Assembly: GCF_003352085.1 (NCBI RefSeq)
Contig: NZ_CP025804.1
Location: forward strand, 4,402,001 to 4,466,000
Length of the DNA: 64,000 bases
Origin: Sulfitobacter sp. SK012
Lineage (GTDB): Bacteria > Pseudomonadota > Alphaproteobacteria > Rhodobacterales > Rhodobacteraceae
Reading direction: 5' to 3'
Numbering within the stretch: position 1 is the stretch's first letter; each line of letters begins with the position of its first letter. This document shows, in pieces, positions 55,423 through 63,666 of this stretch. The notes under the pieces were generated by a model. It saw only the letters and a list, made by a program, of their open reading frames with translations, was not told the DNA's origin and searched no databases. Made by a program: the position numbers and the translations under genes.

Positions 55423-56115
55423 ATGGACATCATTGATCGCATTTATCTATTTTCGCTTCTCGACGGCGCAGCTGTTGCACTGCTTATCTCTCTTTGGTTT
55501 TTTATTGGTCTGTGGATAGAAAGGCCGTCCGCGGCCAAGCCGTCCGTGTCGGTCATAATGGCCGAGTACCGCCGCGAATGGATGCGTCAGATGGTTACAC
55601 GAGAGCCGCGCATCTTTGACGCCCAAACGGTTGCGTCCCTAAGGCAAGGCACCTCATTTTTTGCCTCAACCAGCATGATCGCGATCGGCGGAGCACTGGC
55701 GCTAATTGGTAATTCTGAGCAACTGTCTGGCCTTGCCGAAGACCTCACGTTCGATGAGCACTCCGCCGTCGTTCTCGAGATCAAGATGATGTTCGTCGTG
55801 GTCTATTTGACCAACGGTTTCTTAAAGTTCGTTTGGGCAAACCGGCTTTTTGGCTATTGTTCGGTGCTGATGGGTGCTGTGCCAAACGACGCGACACATA
55901 AAGACGCCGTTCCTATTGCGACCAAAGCCGCAGAGATTAACATCACAGCAGCGCGCAGCTTCAACAGAGGTCTACGGGCGATCTACTTTGCCCTGGCAGC
56001 GCTCGCTTGGTTGGCTGGGCCTATTGCGCTAATCGCAGCCGGTGTCTTAACTGTCACAATCATATGGCGGCGTGAGTTCGCATCACATTCGCGTTGCATT
56101 CTCTTGGCAAAGTGA
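55423..56115 (+). CDS. DUF599 family membrane protein
   Basis: 230 residues with about four helices (LFSLLDGAAVALLISLWFFIGLWIE, STSMIAIGGALALIG, VVLEIKMMFVVVYLTNGFLKFVWANRLF, ALAALAWLAGPIALIAAG). The conserved YRREWMRQMVTREPRIFDAQ after the first helix and LFGYCSVLMGAVP identify DUF599. Function unknown. A short exported-protein gene follows 47 bp later. Confidence 0.85.
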   Translation: MDIIDRIYLFSLLDGAAVALLISLWFFIGLWIERPSAAKPSVSVIMAEYRREWMRQMVTREPRIFDAQTVASLRQGTSFFASTSMIAIGGALALIGNSEQLSGLAEDLTFDEHSAVVLEIKMMFVVVYLTNGFLKFVWANRLFGYCSVLMGAVPNDATHKDAVPIATKAAEINITAARSFNRGLRAIYFALAALAWLAGPIALIAAGVLTVTIIWRREFASHSRCILLAK

Positions 56116-56162
56116 CGGCCAAGCGTTTATAGATAACAGCTTTACATATTAAGGTATCGGAC

Positions 56163-56516
56163 ATGTTGAAACGAAGCCTGTCTTTATTCATAGCTCTTTC
56201 TGCCCCAGTGTTCGCTGACCCGCCGCGCATCGACAACGTCACCGCACATCGACAAGGTGGGTTATATACTTTTGATGTGACGATCTCTCACACCGACACA
56301 GGTTGGGATGATTATGTGGATGGCTGGCGGATTGTCTCTTTAGATGGCACCATTCTGGGTGAGCGAACCCTTGCGCATCCTCATGTGAATGAGCAGCCTT
56401 TCACACGGTCGCTATCTGGTGTGAAAGTCCCTACTGGCACAGAACAAGTTCGCATTCAGGCACGCGACAACGTAAACGGCTGGTACGATAGTTTTGTTGG
56501 CGTTCGGCTGAGATAA
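56163..56516 (+). CDS. small exported protein of unknown function
   Basis: 117 residues. A signal peptide of about 18 residues (LSLFIALSAPVFA) precedes a beta-rich domain with TFDVTISHTDTGWDDYVDGW and a C-terminal GWYDSFVGVRLR. AAGG lies 8 nt before the ATG. It may be a beta-sandwich secreted protein. I know of no named family. Confidence 0.72.
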   Translation: MLKRSLSLFIALSAPVFADPPRIDNVTAHRQGGLYTFDVTISHTDTGWDDYVDGWRIVSLDGTILGERTLAHPHVNEQPFTRSLSGVKVPTGTEQVRIQARDNVNGWYDSFVGVRLR

Positions 56517-56525
56517 GCGCGCCAA

Positions 56526-56996
56526 TCAAACTCGGTGGTACGGACCGCCCGACAAGATTGAAGCAGCGCGGTACATTTGCTCAGCAAGCATGACGCGCAC
56601 CAGCATATGCGGCCAGACCATTTTGCCAAAAGACAGCAGGTGGTCAGCTTGGCCCCGAATTTCTGGATCCAGACCGTCTGCGCCACCGATGACGAAGGCC
56701 AGATCACCGCGCCCGGCATCCCGCCAATCCGCCAATCGTTTTGAGAATTTGACTGAGGTTTCTACGGTTCCGCGTTCGTCTAATGCGCAAATTACAGCAC
56801 CGTCAGGAACAGTTCGGCGCAGCAAGGATGCCTCTGCTGGCATCCCGCCACCTTTGCGGTCTTCGACCTCGTGAAGCGAAACTGGACCAAACCCGATACC
56901 ACGCCCAGTGCGCTCAAATCGGGTCAGGTAATCATCTATCAGCAATTTTTCAGGGCCAGCGCGCAGTTTACCTACAGCACAAATCTGCACGCGCAT
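56526..56996 (-). CDS. rlmH: 23S rRNA (pseudouridine1915-N3)-methyltransferase
   Basis: 156 residues, exactly the usual length. SPOUT fold with the trefoil knot: [13 protein letters not shown] and the conserved C-terminal [11 protein letters not shown]. It methylates pseudouridine 1915 in helix 69 of 23S rRNA. The ATG at 56996 is used, as AAGGG lies upstream; the longer frame uses a GTG one codon earlier. It follows rsfS after 23 bp, a common operon. Confidence 0.93.
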   Translation of the reverse strand: MRVQICAVGKLRAGPEKLLIDDYLTRFERTGRGIGFGPVSLHEVEDRKGGGMPAEASLLRRTVPDGAVICALDERGTVETSVKFSKRLADWRDAGRGDLAFVIGGADGLDPEIRGQADHLLSFGKMVWPHMLVRVMLAEQMYRAASILSGGPYHRV

Positions 56997-57019
56997 CACG
57001 CTAAACCCTTAAGACAGCA

Positions 57020-57388
57020 TCAGTTGGTGGCAGCCGGTTGGGGCATCCACATCTTTTCAAGCTGGTAGAATTCACGCACTTCTGGACGAAAGACGTGAAC
57101 GATCACATCGCCAGTATCGATCAAAACCCAGTCACCTGTGTCTCTGCCTTCGATACGCACCATGTGGCCGTATTTTTCTTTGACCCGCTGCGCCACCTTT
57201 TCAGAGATGGCCGCAACTTGACGCGAGGACCGACCTGAGCAGATGATCATGTAATCACCAATCTCAGTTTTGCCGCGCAGATCAACCTGCACAACATCTT
57301 CGGCCTTGTCGTCTTCGAGTGAGGAAAGGATCGTAGCCAGAAGCTTCTCGCTTGTGGCCTTTTCACCGGTTACCGCCATCAGCGCCAC
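57020..57388 (-). CDS. rsfS: ribosome silencing factor RsfS
   Basis: About 120 residues of the Iojap/RsfS family: DDKAEDVVQVDLRGKTEIGDYMIICSGRSSRQV and VRIEGRDTGDWVLIDTGDVIVHVFRPEVREFYQLEKMW. It binds L14 and blocks subunit joining when translation must slow. A good AAAGGAGG-ATG start exists at 57435 but in the wrong frame; adding one C in the TCC at 57430-57432 would give MSLSIQEHAAQAAD... in frame. Otherwise GTG 57388 or ATG 57379 is the start. Expected start region and rlmH neighbour support the family call strongly. Confidence 0.88.
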   Translation of the reverse strand: MALMAVTGEKATSEKLLATILSSLEDDKAEDVVQVDLRGKTEIGDYMIICSGRSSRQVAAISEKVAQRVKEKYGHMVRIEGRDTGDWVLIDTGDVIVHVFRPEVREFYQLEKMWMPQPAATN

Positions 57389-57527
57389 ACCGGCATCCGC
57401 AGCCTGCGCTGCGTGCTCTTGGATTGACAGGACATCGTCCTCCTTTTGTCGCGCCGTCTGGCCCCCGACGCTGGGGTCACCTTAGAATAACAACGCAGAT
57501 ATGACATTTCAATGACAAGCGCCGCAG

Positions 57528-58295
57528 CTAGCGGGATTCGCCCACTCCTGCAAGGCCTGATAAATTCCTAACGGCAGATGTGTAAAAATCGCGCCAGTCC
57601 AAATCGAGTGCTGCCAGCTTCTTTTCATCAAACAGCGTGCTGTCTTCCCAGTAGCGCCCATCAGGCGTGACATATCCCAGATCATCTTCGCGCTGCCTAA
57701 GGTGGCGGTAATCCTCTGTTTCTAAGTCTATTTTTACGTTCAACCCACGCAATTCAGCAGCATTAGCGCGCGGAAACAACAAGGCAGAAGGCTCAGACGA
57801 TAGATTGACGCAAGCACACCCTTGCTGGTTTGCAATCGCGGCCAGCCTTGCTGATTTGGCCCCCAGATCGCGAAGTGTGATGTCATTGCGCAACGGATCA
57901 GCGGTGCCACGGCCATAAAAATGCGTCTTGCCTTGGCTCGGATACATCATGTCGCACCCCAAAAACGCCATCACACGCGGCTTGTGGGCATGCAGCGCCC
58001 AATAGGCAGACGTAAACGCCATGGTGCCACCTGCATAAACAAAGCCGCCAAAACTGTTTTGTGCAGGCACAAAGGCCGCAGCATCAATCAGCTTTTGTTT
58101 CGTCCGTATATCTGGAGGCATCCGGTCCGACGGAAAATCTTCTGGGTAGACCAAATCATCCCAGTCTGGCCGAACTTGCCAAGCGTTGTTGATCACGACG
58201 ATCCGGTCGAACCAAGTCTTGGGCCAATCTTGAGCCGCAAGAACATTCGGTCCGCTGCCCAACACCAATACTATATCTGTCTTTTGCTGACCCAT
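57528..58295 (-). CDS. conserved hypothetical protein (nucleotide-sugar-fold-like)
   Basis: 255 residues. It opens IVLVLGSGPNV, a nucleotide-type glycine turn, then VVINNAWQVRPDWDDLVYPEDFP and FLGCDMMYPSQGKTHFYGRG. This pattern recalls DUF115-type or sialyltransferase-like proteins that read 'who/where' sugar-nucleotide donors, but the match is only partial. The ATG at 58295 has GGGGCAGGG upstream; a frame from 58352 is less likely. It lies 57 bp after the mechanosensitive channel gene on the same strand. Confidence 0.6.
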   Translation of the reverse strand: MGQQKTDIVLVLGSGPNVLAAQDWPKTWFDRIVVINNAWQVRPDWDDLVYPEDFPSDRMPPDIRTKQKLIDAAAFVPAQNSFGGFVYAGGTMAFTSAYWALHAHKPRVMAFLGCDMMYPSQGKTHFYGRGTADPLRNDITLRDLGAKSARLAAIANQQGCACVNLSSEPSALLFPRANAAELRGLNVKIDLETEDYRHLRQREDDLGYVTPDGRYWEDSTLFDEKKLAALDLDWRDFYTSAVRNLSGLAGVGESR

Positions 58296-58352
58296 CGCAC
58301 CCTGCCCCTTGGCAACCGCTGAACTACTTAACCCGCGGCAAACACAATGCAA

Positions 58353-59699
58353 CTAGTCTAGCGCAGAACTTGCGTGTGGCGAAGCAAGCTTGCGATCATC
58401 CAGAACCTTGACCTCGCGCTGCGGGAACGGGATCGAGATGCCATTTTCCTTAAACGCATCCCAAAGGGCAAGATACACATTACCGCGGATGTTGGTCAGG
58501 CCGCCGGTCGGGTCCTTGATCCAAAACCGCAGAATGTAATCCACCGAACTGTCTCCAAACCCCACGATATGGCAGACTGGTGCCTTAAAACTCAACACCC
58601 GTGCGACACTGGTTGCCGCCTCAATCGCCAGTTTACGGACTCGATGCGGATCATCGCAATAGGCCGTCCCAAAGTAGATATCCAAGCGCACAAAATCATC
58701 GGAGTGCGACCAATTGACGACCTGTCCGGTGATCAAATCCTCGTTCGGGATAAGGTATTCTCTGCCATCTCGTGTAACGACCGACGCGTAGCGTGCGCCC
58801 AGTGTTTGAATCCACCCAAATGTATCCCCAAGACTGATCACATCCCCCGGTTTGATCGACTTATCAAGCAGGATGATCACACCTGAGAAAAGGTTCGACA
58901 CCACCTTTTGCAAGCCAAAACCAAGACCTACACCAAGCGCACCCGACAGCACCGCAAGCCCAGTCAGATCAATGCCAACCGCCTTCACGCCCATAAAGAA
59001 CGCCATGCCATAAACTGCGACTTGCAGGCCTTTGACCGCAAGTACTTGCATTGAGGGGCTGATATCATCGTTCTGGCGGATTTTGACGGCCGTGGTCTTG
59101 CTGATGAGACCCGCGGCGATAAACAGCGCTCCAATCACAATCAAAGCTGTCAACAAAGTCAGCACTGACATCCGGAAGTTCCCGACCTCAAGCGCGAGAC
59201 CATCGAGGAAGCTCGCAATTTCGTTGGACACGTTTAGGAAATAGAACGTCGCATAGATCCACAATCCCCACGTCACCACCCGCCGCAACGTTCGATTGCG
59301 AACCAAACGCACGGCAAAGGCGATGCCAACCCAAACGGCTGCCAGTTCAGCCACCACCCCCAAGAAGATAGACCGTGATGGCCAGGTGATGTTCTGCATA
59401 ACGATGTAGACAGCGTAGGTGAGCACGGCGAACCAAATGAGGCCCAGCCGCCGCTTGATCTGTATGATCAGACGCAGTTGCCACTTGGCCCAACCTTGAT
59501 GCGTCCGAACCCAATTTTCTAAAACCCGTCCCGAAAGCTTGTGCAGGCAAATTGCTACAACAGCCAGAATGATCAGGATGATGATCTGGTTCTGTTTCCA
59601 ACCGGGCGTGATAATCCCAGATAAGAAGGCCTCCACATTGATCCACAGCCCGTGAAGCGTCGCCAGAAATTCTGCGAACGGGTCTGTGTCATCATTCAT
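58353..59699 (-). CDS. MscS-family mechanosensitive channel
   Basis: 448 residues: five or so membrane helices, the pore helix with VGLGFGLQKVVSNLFSGVIILLDKSIKPGD, and the MscS beta domain (GWIQTLGARYASVVTRDGREYLIPN). It opens under membrane tension and lets solutes out during osmotic downshock. AAGGGG lies 10 nt before the ATG at 59699. The longer frame to 59744 is rejected. Large N-terminal helices suggest a MscK/YnaI-like size rather than the minimal MscS. Confidence 0.88.
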   Translation of the reverse strand: MNDDTDPFAEFLATLHGLWINVEAFLSGIITPGWKQNQIIILIILAVVAICLHKLSGRVLENWVRTHQGWAKWQLRLIIQIKRRLGLIWFAVLTYAVYIVMQNITWPSRSIFLGVVAELAAVWVGIAFAVRLVRNRTLRRVVTWGLWIYATFYFLNVSNEIASFLDGLALEVGNFRMSVLTLLTALIVIGALFIAAGLISKTTAVKIRQNDDISPSMQVLAVKGLQVAVYGMAFFMGVKAVGIDLTGLAVLSGALGVGLGFGLQKVVSNLFSGVIILLDKSIKPGDVISLGDTFGWIQTLGARYASVVTRDGREYLIPNEDLITGQVVNWSHSDDFVRLDIYFGTAYCDDPHRVRKLAIEAATSVARVLSFKAPVCHIVGFGDSSVDYILRFWIKDPTGGLTNIRGNVYLALWDAFKENGISIPFPQREVKVLDDRKLASPHASSALD

Positions 59700-59819
59700 C
59701 GGCAATCCCCTTTGACCAAATGGTGCACGAAGCAGTCGAAACACGCAACACGGCCAAGTGGGTAGCCGCGCACATTAACTTGGCTCAAGATATTCACCAG
59801 TAATTGGCCGTAGAAGTTA

Positions 59820-59840
59820 TTGTTTCGAAAATTGAAACAA
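59820..59840. promoter_or_regulatory. inverted repeat upstream of the first VPLPA-CTERM gene
   Basis: TTGTTTC and GAAACAA separated by 7 nt, about 95 bp before the gene. AT-rich, with no T-tract. A possible operator. Confidence 0.35.
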
Positions 59841-59935
59841 TCGAGCATGTGATACATGCCTTCGTTGACAGGTAGTAAATAGTATGGATTACTCAACCTT
59901 AGGTTTATTGCCTTACTTGCTAGGAGACGGCCGTC

Positions 59936-60580
59936 ATGACATGTACAAAACTGCTCGGCGCTATGAGCCTTTCCGCCTTGATCGCGACAGGTGCCATAGC
60001 AGCAACCATCGACGGCATTGACGAAGGCGGTGTATTTACCACCACCATTTCCGCTTCTGCCGGCGGCATCCCAACAAGTGGCCCTGCTGACCAACTCTCT
60101 TTGACGTTTGATTGGACTAGAACGCCAGCAGCCGGATACATCGACTTTACGCTCGAAGGCATCGGCAACCTGTTCCTCAGCAGCTATGCATTCTTTGGAG
60201 CGAACAATTCATTGAGCGACGTGACTGGGATCACCCTTGATTTGCTTAACGCTCCTGCCGGTGCAGCAACGAGCCGTCTGTCGAACGACACCAACTTCTG
60301 TGCGGCCGCTGCTGGCCTTGTCGCAGGCGATTGCAATCTGATCGGACCAACGGGCAGCACTTATGGTGTCAGCTTTACCCAACCAGGTGAATTCGCGTTT
60401 GAGAATCTTTCTACAGGCAGCTACCGCCTTGGGTTTTTTGATAGCTCGACCCCGGAAAACGCTCTTGCGACGTTCTCGCTCACCGACAGTATCGCAGTGG
60501 TTCCGCTGCCCGCGGGTGGCTTGCTTTTCATTGGCGCATTGGGTGCGCTCGTTGTCGTACGCCGCCGCAAGAAAGGCTGA
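59936..60580 (+). CDS. exported VPLPA-CTERM protein
   Basis: 214 residues. A signal peptide (~1-22, cleavage near AIA-AT) is followed by a beta-rich domain of low complexity (TISASAGGIPTSGPADQLSLTFDW) and the sorting tail VVPLPAGGLLFIGALGALVVVRRRKKG, a VPLPA motif, a hydrophobic helix and basic residues. Such tails are recognised by an exosortase, which removes them and may attach the protein to the cell surface or an exopolysaccharide. No exosortase is in the window. GGAGACGG lies upstream of the ATG. Confidence 0.85.
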   Translation: MTCTKLLGAMSLSALIATGAIAATIDGIDEGGVFTTTISASAGGIPTSGPADQLSLTFDWTRTPAAGYIDFTLEGIGNLFLSSYAFFGANNSLSDVTGITLDLLNAPAGAATSRLSNDTNFCAAAAGLVAGDCNLIGPTGSTYGVSFTQPGEFAFENLSTGSYRLGFFDSSTPENALATFSLTDSIAVVPLPAGGLLFIGALGALVVVRRRKKG

Positions 60581-60610
60581 CACGGAGCATTCCATACCCT
60601 TGCGACACCA

Positions 60611-60639
60611 AAGACTGCCCTTTTCAGGGTAGTCTTTTT
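60611..60639 (+). terminator. terminator of the first VPLPA-CTERM gene
   Basis: 11-bp stem AAGACTGCCCT/AGGGTAGTCTT with one G-U pair, TTTC loop, then T5. Confidence 0.85.
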
Positions 60640-60695
60640 GCATATGATCTAGCTGCCTCTTGCGAGACCAGCAGCACCGCTATATCTGGGGCGCT

Positions 60696-60782
60696 ATGAA
60701 AACCGTGTTTAACCAGACCGACCATAGCCGCCTGCGCGAGCGATTTTTCGGTGCAACCCGTTCCGTATGGGCACGGCAATAG
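60696..60782 (+). CDS. possible 28-residue leader peptide upstream of leuC
   Basis: An ATG with GGGG 6 nt upstream opens a 29-codon frame (start MKTVFNQTDHSRLRERF) ending 51 bp before leuC. The codons look like genes in this genome. It is not rich in leucine, so a classical leucine attenuator is not supported. It could be a small protein or chance. Confidence 0.35.
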   Translation: MKTVFNQTDHSRLRERFFGATRSVWARQ

Positions 60783-60833
60783 ACACATACTCGGATACCT
60801 ACTGTTTCAACATTTCATACGGGAGAGGACCAC

Positions 60834-62240
60834 ATGTCCCCCAAAACGCTTTACGATAAAATCTGGGATGCCCACCTCGTGGACGAAGCCGACGACGGCA
60901 CATGCTTGCTCTATATCGACCGCCACCTCGTGCACGAGGTCACAAGCCCCCAAGCCTTTGAGGGGCTGCGCATGACCAACCGCACGGTCCGCGCTCCCGA
61001 CAAAACGATCGCGGTGCCTGATCACAATGTGCCCACCACGCTTGACCGTGCCAATGCGGCGACAATGACAGAAGACAGCCGCATTCAAGTTGAAGCGCTG
61101 GACAAAAATGCCAAAGATTTCGGCATCCACTATTACCCAGTGACAGACGTCCGTCAGGGCATCGTACATATCGTCGGCCCCGAACAAGGCTGGACCCTGC
61201 CCGGCATGACTGTGGTCTGTGGCGATAGCCATACAGCGACACATGGTGCATTTGGCTCACTGGCACACGGCATTGGCACATCAGAAGTCGAACATGTGCT
61301 CGCCACGCAAACACTGATCCAGAAGAAATCCAAGAACATGAAGGTCGAGATCACCGGCAAGCTACGCCCAGGTGTCACGGCCAAAGACATCACTCTGTCC
61401 GTCATCGGCGTTACCGGCACGGCAGGCGGCACCGGCTTTGTGATTGAATATTGCGGCGAAGCAATTCGCGATCTGAGCATGGAAGGACGTATGACCGTCT
61501 GCAACATGGCAATCGAAGGCGGCGCGCGCGCAGGTCTGATTGCACCAGATGAAAAGACATATGAATATTGCAATGGTCGCCCGCACGCCCCGAAAGGTGC
61601 TCAGTGGGAAGCCGCGTTGGATTGGTGGAAGACGCTTTATTCCGACGATGATGCACCTTGGGACGAGGTTATCACTCTCAAAGGTGAAGACATCGCGCCG
61701 GTTGTGACCTGGGGCACTTCGCCCGAGGACGTATTGCCCATCACGGCAAATGTTCCGGCGGCTGATGACTTTACCGGTGGCAAGGTTGGCGCCGCACAAC
61801 GCTCGCTCGACTATATGGGCCTGACCGCTGGTACGCCTCTGACAGAGGTGGAAATCGACACTGTCTTTATCGGGTCATGCACAAACGGCCGCATCGAAGA
61901 TCTGCGCGCCGCTGCTGAGATCATGAAGGGCAAAAAAGTCAAAGACGGATTGCGGGCCATGATCGTTCCGGGCTCCGGGCTTGTTCGGGCACAAGCAGAA
62001 GAAGAAGGCCTCGCTGAGATCTTCATCGATGCCGGGTTTGAGTGGCGCCTTGCGGGATGCTCTATGTGTCTTGCGATGAACCCAGACCAATTGAAGCCCG
62101 GCGAACGCTGCGCTGCCACGTCAAATCGCAACTTTGAGGGTCGTCAGGGACGTGGCGGTCGTACACACCTTATGTCGCCCGCCATGGCGGCAGCCGCCGC
62201 GATCACCGGCAAGCTGACGGACGTGCGCGATTTGATGTAG
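60834..62240 (+). CDS. leuC: 3-isopropylmalate dehydratase large subunit
   Basis: 468 residues, the standard bacterial size. Aconitase superfamily: [23 protein letters not shown] with the first cluster cysteine, and the C-terminal [11 protein letters not shown] with two more. It isomerises 2- to 3-isopropylmalate in leucine synthesis. GGGAGAGG precedes the ATG. The small subunit leuD does not follow; a terminator and a VPLPA-CTERM gene do. leuD and leuB may lie beyond the right edge. Confidence 0.96.
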   Translation: MSPKTLYDKIWDAHLVDEADDGTCLLYIDRHLVHEVTSPQAFEGLRMTNRTVRAPDKTIAVPDHNVPTTLDRANAATMTEDSRIQVEALDKNAKDFGIHYYPVTDVRQGIVHIVGPEQGWTLPGMTVVCGDSHTATHGAFGSLAHGIGTSEVEHVLATQTLIQKKSKNMKVEITGKLRPGVTAKDITLSVIGVTGTAGGTGFVIEYCGEAIRDLSMEGRMTVCNMAIEGGARAGLIAPDEKTYEYCNGRPHAPKGAQWEAALDWWKTLYSDDDAPWDEVITLKGEDIAPVVTWGTSPEDVLPITANVPAADDFTGGKVGAAQRSLDYMGLTAGTPLTEVEIDTVFIGSCTNGRIEDLRAAAEIMKGKKVKDGLRAMIVPGSGLVRAQAEEEGLAEIFIDAGFEWRLAGCSMCLAMNPDQLKPGERCAATSNRNFEGRQGRGGRTHLMSPAMAAAAAITGKLTDVRDLM

Positions 62241-62267
62241 GTGCGGGCGACATTTTAAGACAAAAAA

Positions 62268-62300
62268 CCGCCGGGCAAATTGCCCGGCGGATTCGTTTTA
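62268..62300 (+). terminator. terminator of leuC
   Basis: 10-bp stem CCGCCGGGCA/TGCCCGGCGG with a 3-nt loop, followed by ATTCGTTTTA. Lies 28 bp after the leuC stop. Confidence 0.85.
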
Positions 62301-62481
62301 CCAACACGATTTCAATGGCTGCACTCACCTAATATTGCGCGACATGGCTGCCGCTGTTCGTGTGACCGGACACTGATCGAAGTGTATGAAATGATTTAAA
62401 AAGAGCCACAGCGCGGTTATTGGCGGCGCACTAAACCGAGGCCCAACCTCTGCAGAAGCCCCTTTGACAAGTACGCCCAAG

Positions 62482-62509
62482 TTGAAATTTTCACTGATTA
62501 ATGTATGAT
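62482..62509 (+). promoter_or_regulatory. probable promoter of the second VPLPA-CTERM gene
   Basis: TTGAAA at 62482-62487 and TATGAT at 62504-62509 with a 16-nt spacer, 57 bp before the ATG. The rest of the 326-bp gap after leuC is otherwise bare. Confidence 0.45.
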
Positions 62510-62540
62510 GTAGATGGGGGGCATATTTCACGGCCCTGTT

Positions 62541-62560
62541 TTTATAAGGTTTTATAAGGT
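62541..62560 (+). repeat. tandem TTTATAAGGT repeat at the ribosome site
   Basis: Two exact copies of TTTATAAGGT end 6 bp before the ATG, giving two AAGG ribosome-binding options. Could tune translation or be slippage. Confidence 0.6.
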
Positions 62561-62566
62561 GAAATA

Positions 62567-63367
62567 ATGAAACTACTTTCAATTCTAGCTTGTGGTGTAT
62601 TAACTATTTCAACTGTTCCAACAAATGCCGCTTCTGTACTGATATTTGGCGATCGATCAAGCGCCCAGAACAATGTGCAAGACGTTCTTGAGGCACAGGG
62701 CGACGTTGTCGTAAATGTGAGCCGAGCGGCAGTGCCGATGGATTTGAGTGTCTTCGATACAATTTGGTCGCTCAGCTTCAACAGCTCCTACGGTGCCGCT
62801 CTTGAAGACCAGATGATAAATTTCGTCGGCAATGGCGGTGGCCTCTATCTGACATTCGAACGGCCATGCTGCGAAGCAGCAAACGATAGCGTAGAGCGAA
62901 TCGTGAATGCCAGCCTTTTGTCTGGTGGCGTCAGTGTCGGTGGCTTTGGCGACGTCGGTGGTACCTTTAGCTTCAATCCAAATGCAGTCGGAAACGTAGA
63001 CGCCGACCTCGCGGTCGGCTGGGTTCCAAGTGCTCCGGGTCAAATCGGGGGTGTCGTCGGCAATAGTGTTGCCGTGTCATCGGATGTTACTGGTCGTGCA
63101 GTCGCCGCAGCATGGGATGAAGACGCCCTTGGATCAGGCCGGATCGCCGCGTTCGGTGATGTTGACTGGCTCAGCTCTATCAACGACGGAGAAGCGCAGG
63201 TTGTGAGGAATACCCAAGAATTCCTGTTCGATGGTTTCGTTGGTCCGAATCCCGATCCAATTCCAGATCCAGCTCCAAACCCGGTACCACTGCCTGCAGC
63301 AGGGTGGTTGTTGATTGCAGGTCTTGGTGGTTTGGGCTTCATCCGCCGCCGTCGCAAGACTGCCTAA
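62567..63367 (+). CDS. exported VPLPA-CTERM protein with amidotransferase-like fold
   Basis: 266 residues. Signal peptide ~1-21 (cleavage near TNA-AS), then VLIFGDRSSAQNNVQDVLEAQG, a strand-turn-helix start like class I glutamine-amidotransferase or ThuA-type folds, with FDTIWSLSFN and FVGNGGGLYLTFE in the expected places. The nucleophile cysteine is not obvious. A Pro-rich linker (PDPIPDPAPNP) leads to the VPLPAAGWLLIAGLGGLGFIRRRRK tail, which is the sorting signal. It follows leuC and precedes another secreted-protein gene. Confidence 0.8.
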   Translation: MKLLSILACGVLTISTVPTNAASVLIFGDRSSAQNNVQDVLEAQGDVVVNVSRAAVPMDLSVFDTIWSLSFNSSYGAALEDQMINFVGNGGGLYLTFERPCCEAANDSVERIVNASLLSGGVSVGGFGDVGGTFSFNPNAVGNVDADLAVGWVPSAPGQIGGVVGNSVAVSSDVTGRAVAAAWDEDALGSGRIAAFGDVDWLSSINDGEAQVVRNTQEFLFDGFVGPNPDPIPDPAPNPVPLPAAGWLLIAGLGGLGFIRRRRKTA

Positions 63368-63388
63368 GTATCGTCCTAGCAAGACTGG

Positions 63389-63419
63389 AGAGCCGCGCCT
63401 TTTGAAAAGGTGCGGCTCT
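63389..63419 (+). terminator. terminator of the second VPLPA-CTERM gene
   Basis: Up to 15-bp arms AGAGCCGCGCCTTTT/AAAAGGTGCGGCTCT with one G-U pair, followed by ATCCGTTTTA. Lies 22 bp after the stop. Confidence 0.8.
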
Positions 63420-63549
63420 ATCCGTTTTATGGAAGGTTTTTTCAAAAATGAGCTCGTTACAACCCTAAATTGGTAGATTTTGGTTTTTGACAAGCAAGTT
63501 TCAACAGCCAGTTAGTTGAATTGGAAATAGCAATATTTTACTTTTTAAG

Positions 63550-63566
63550 TGCGTAATTATTACGCA
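63550..63566. promoter_or_regulatory. 17-bp palindrome upstream of the third secreted-protein gene
   Basis: TGCGTAAT-T-ATTACGCA, perfect, about 100 bp before the gene at 63667. A likely operator; the binding protein is unknown. Confidence 0.5.
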
Positions 63567-63666
63567 TTTTCGTGAGTCTTGGCATTCGAACAATGAGTTT
63601 TTTCAAAGGTAAGAGTGTTTAATGGTTCGTAAACTAGTTGGCTTGTTTCAGCCAAGAAGGGTAAAA

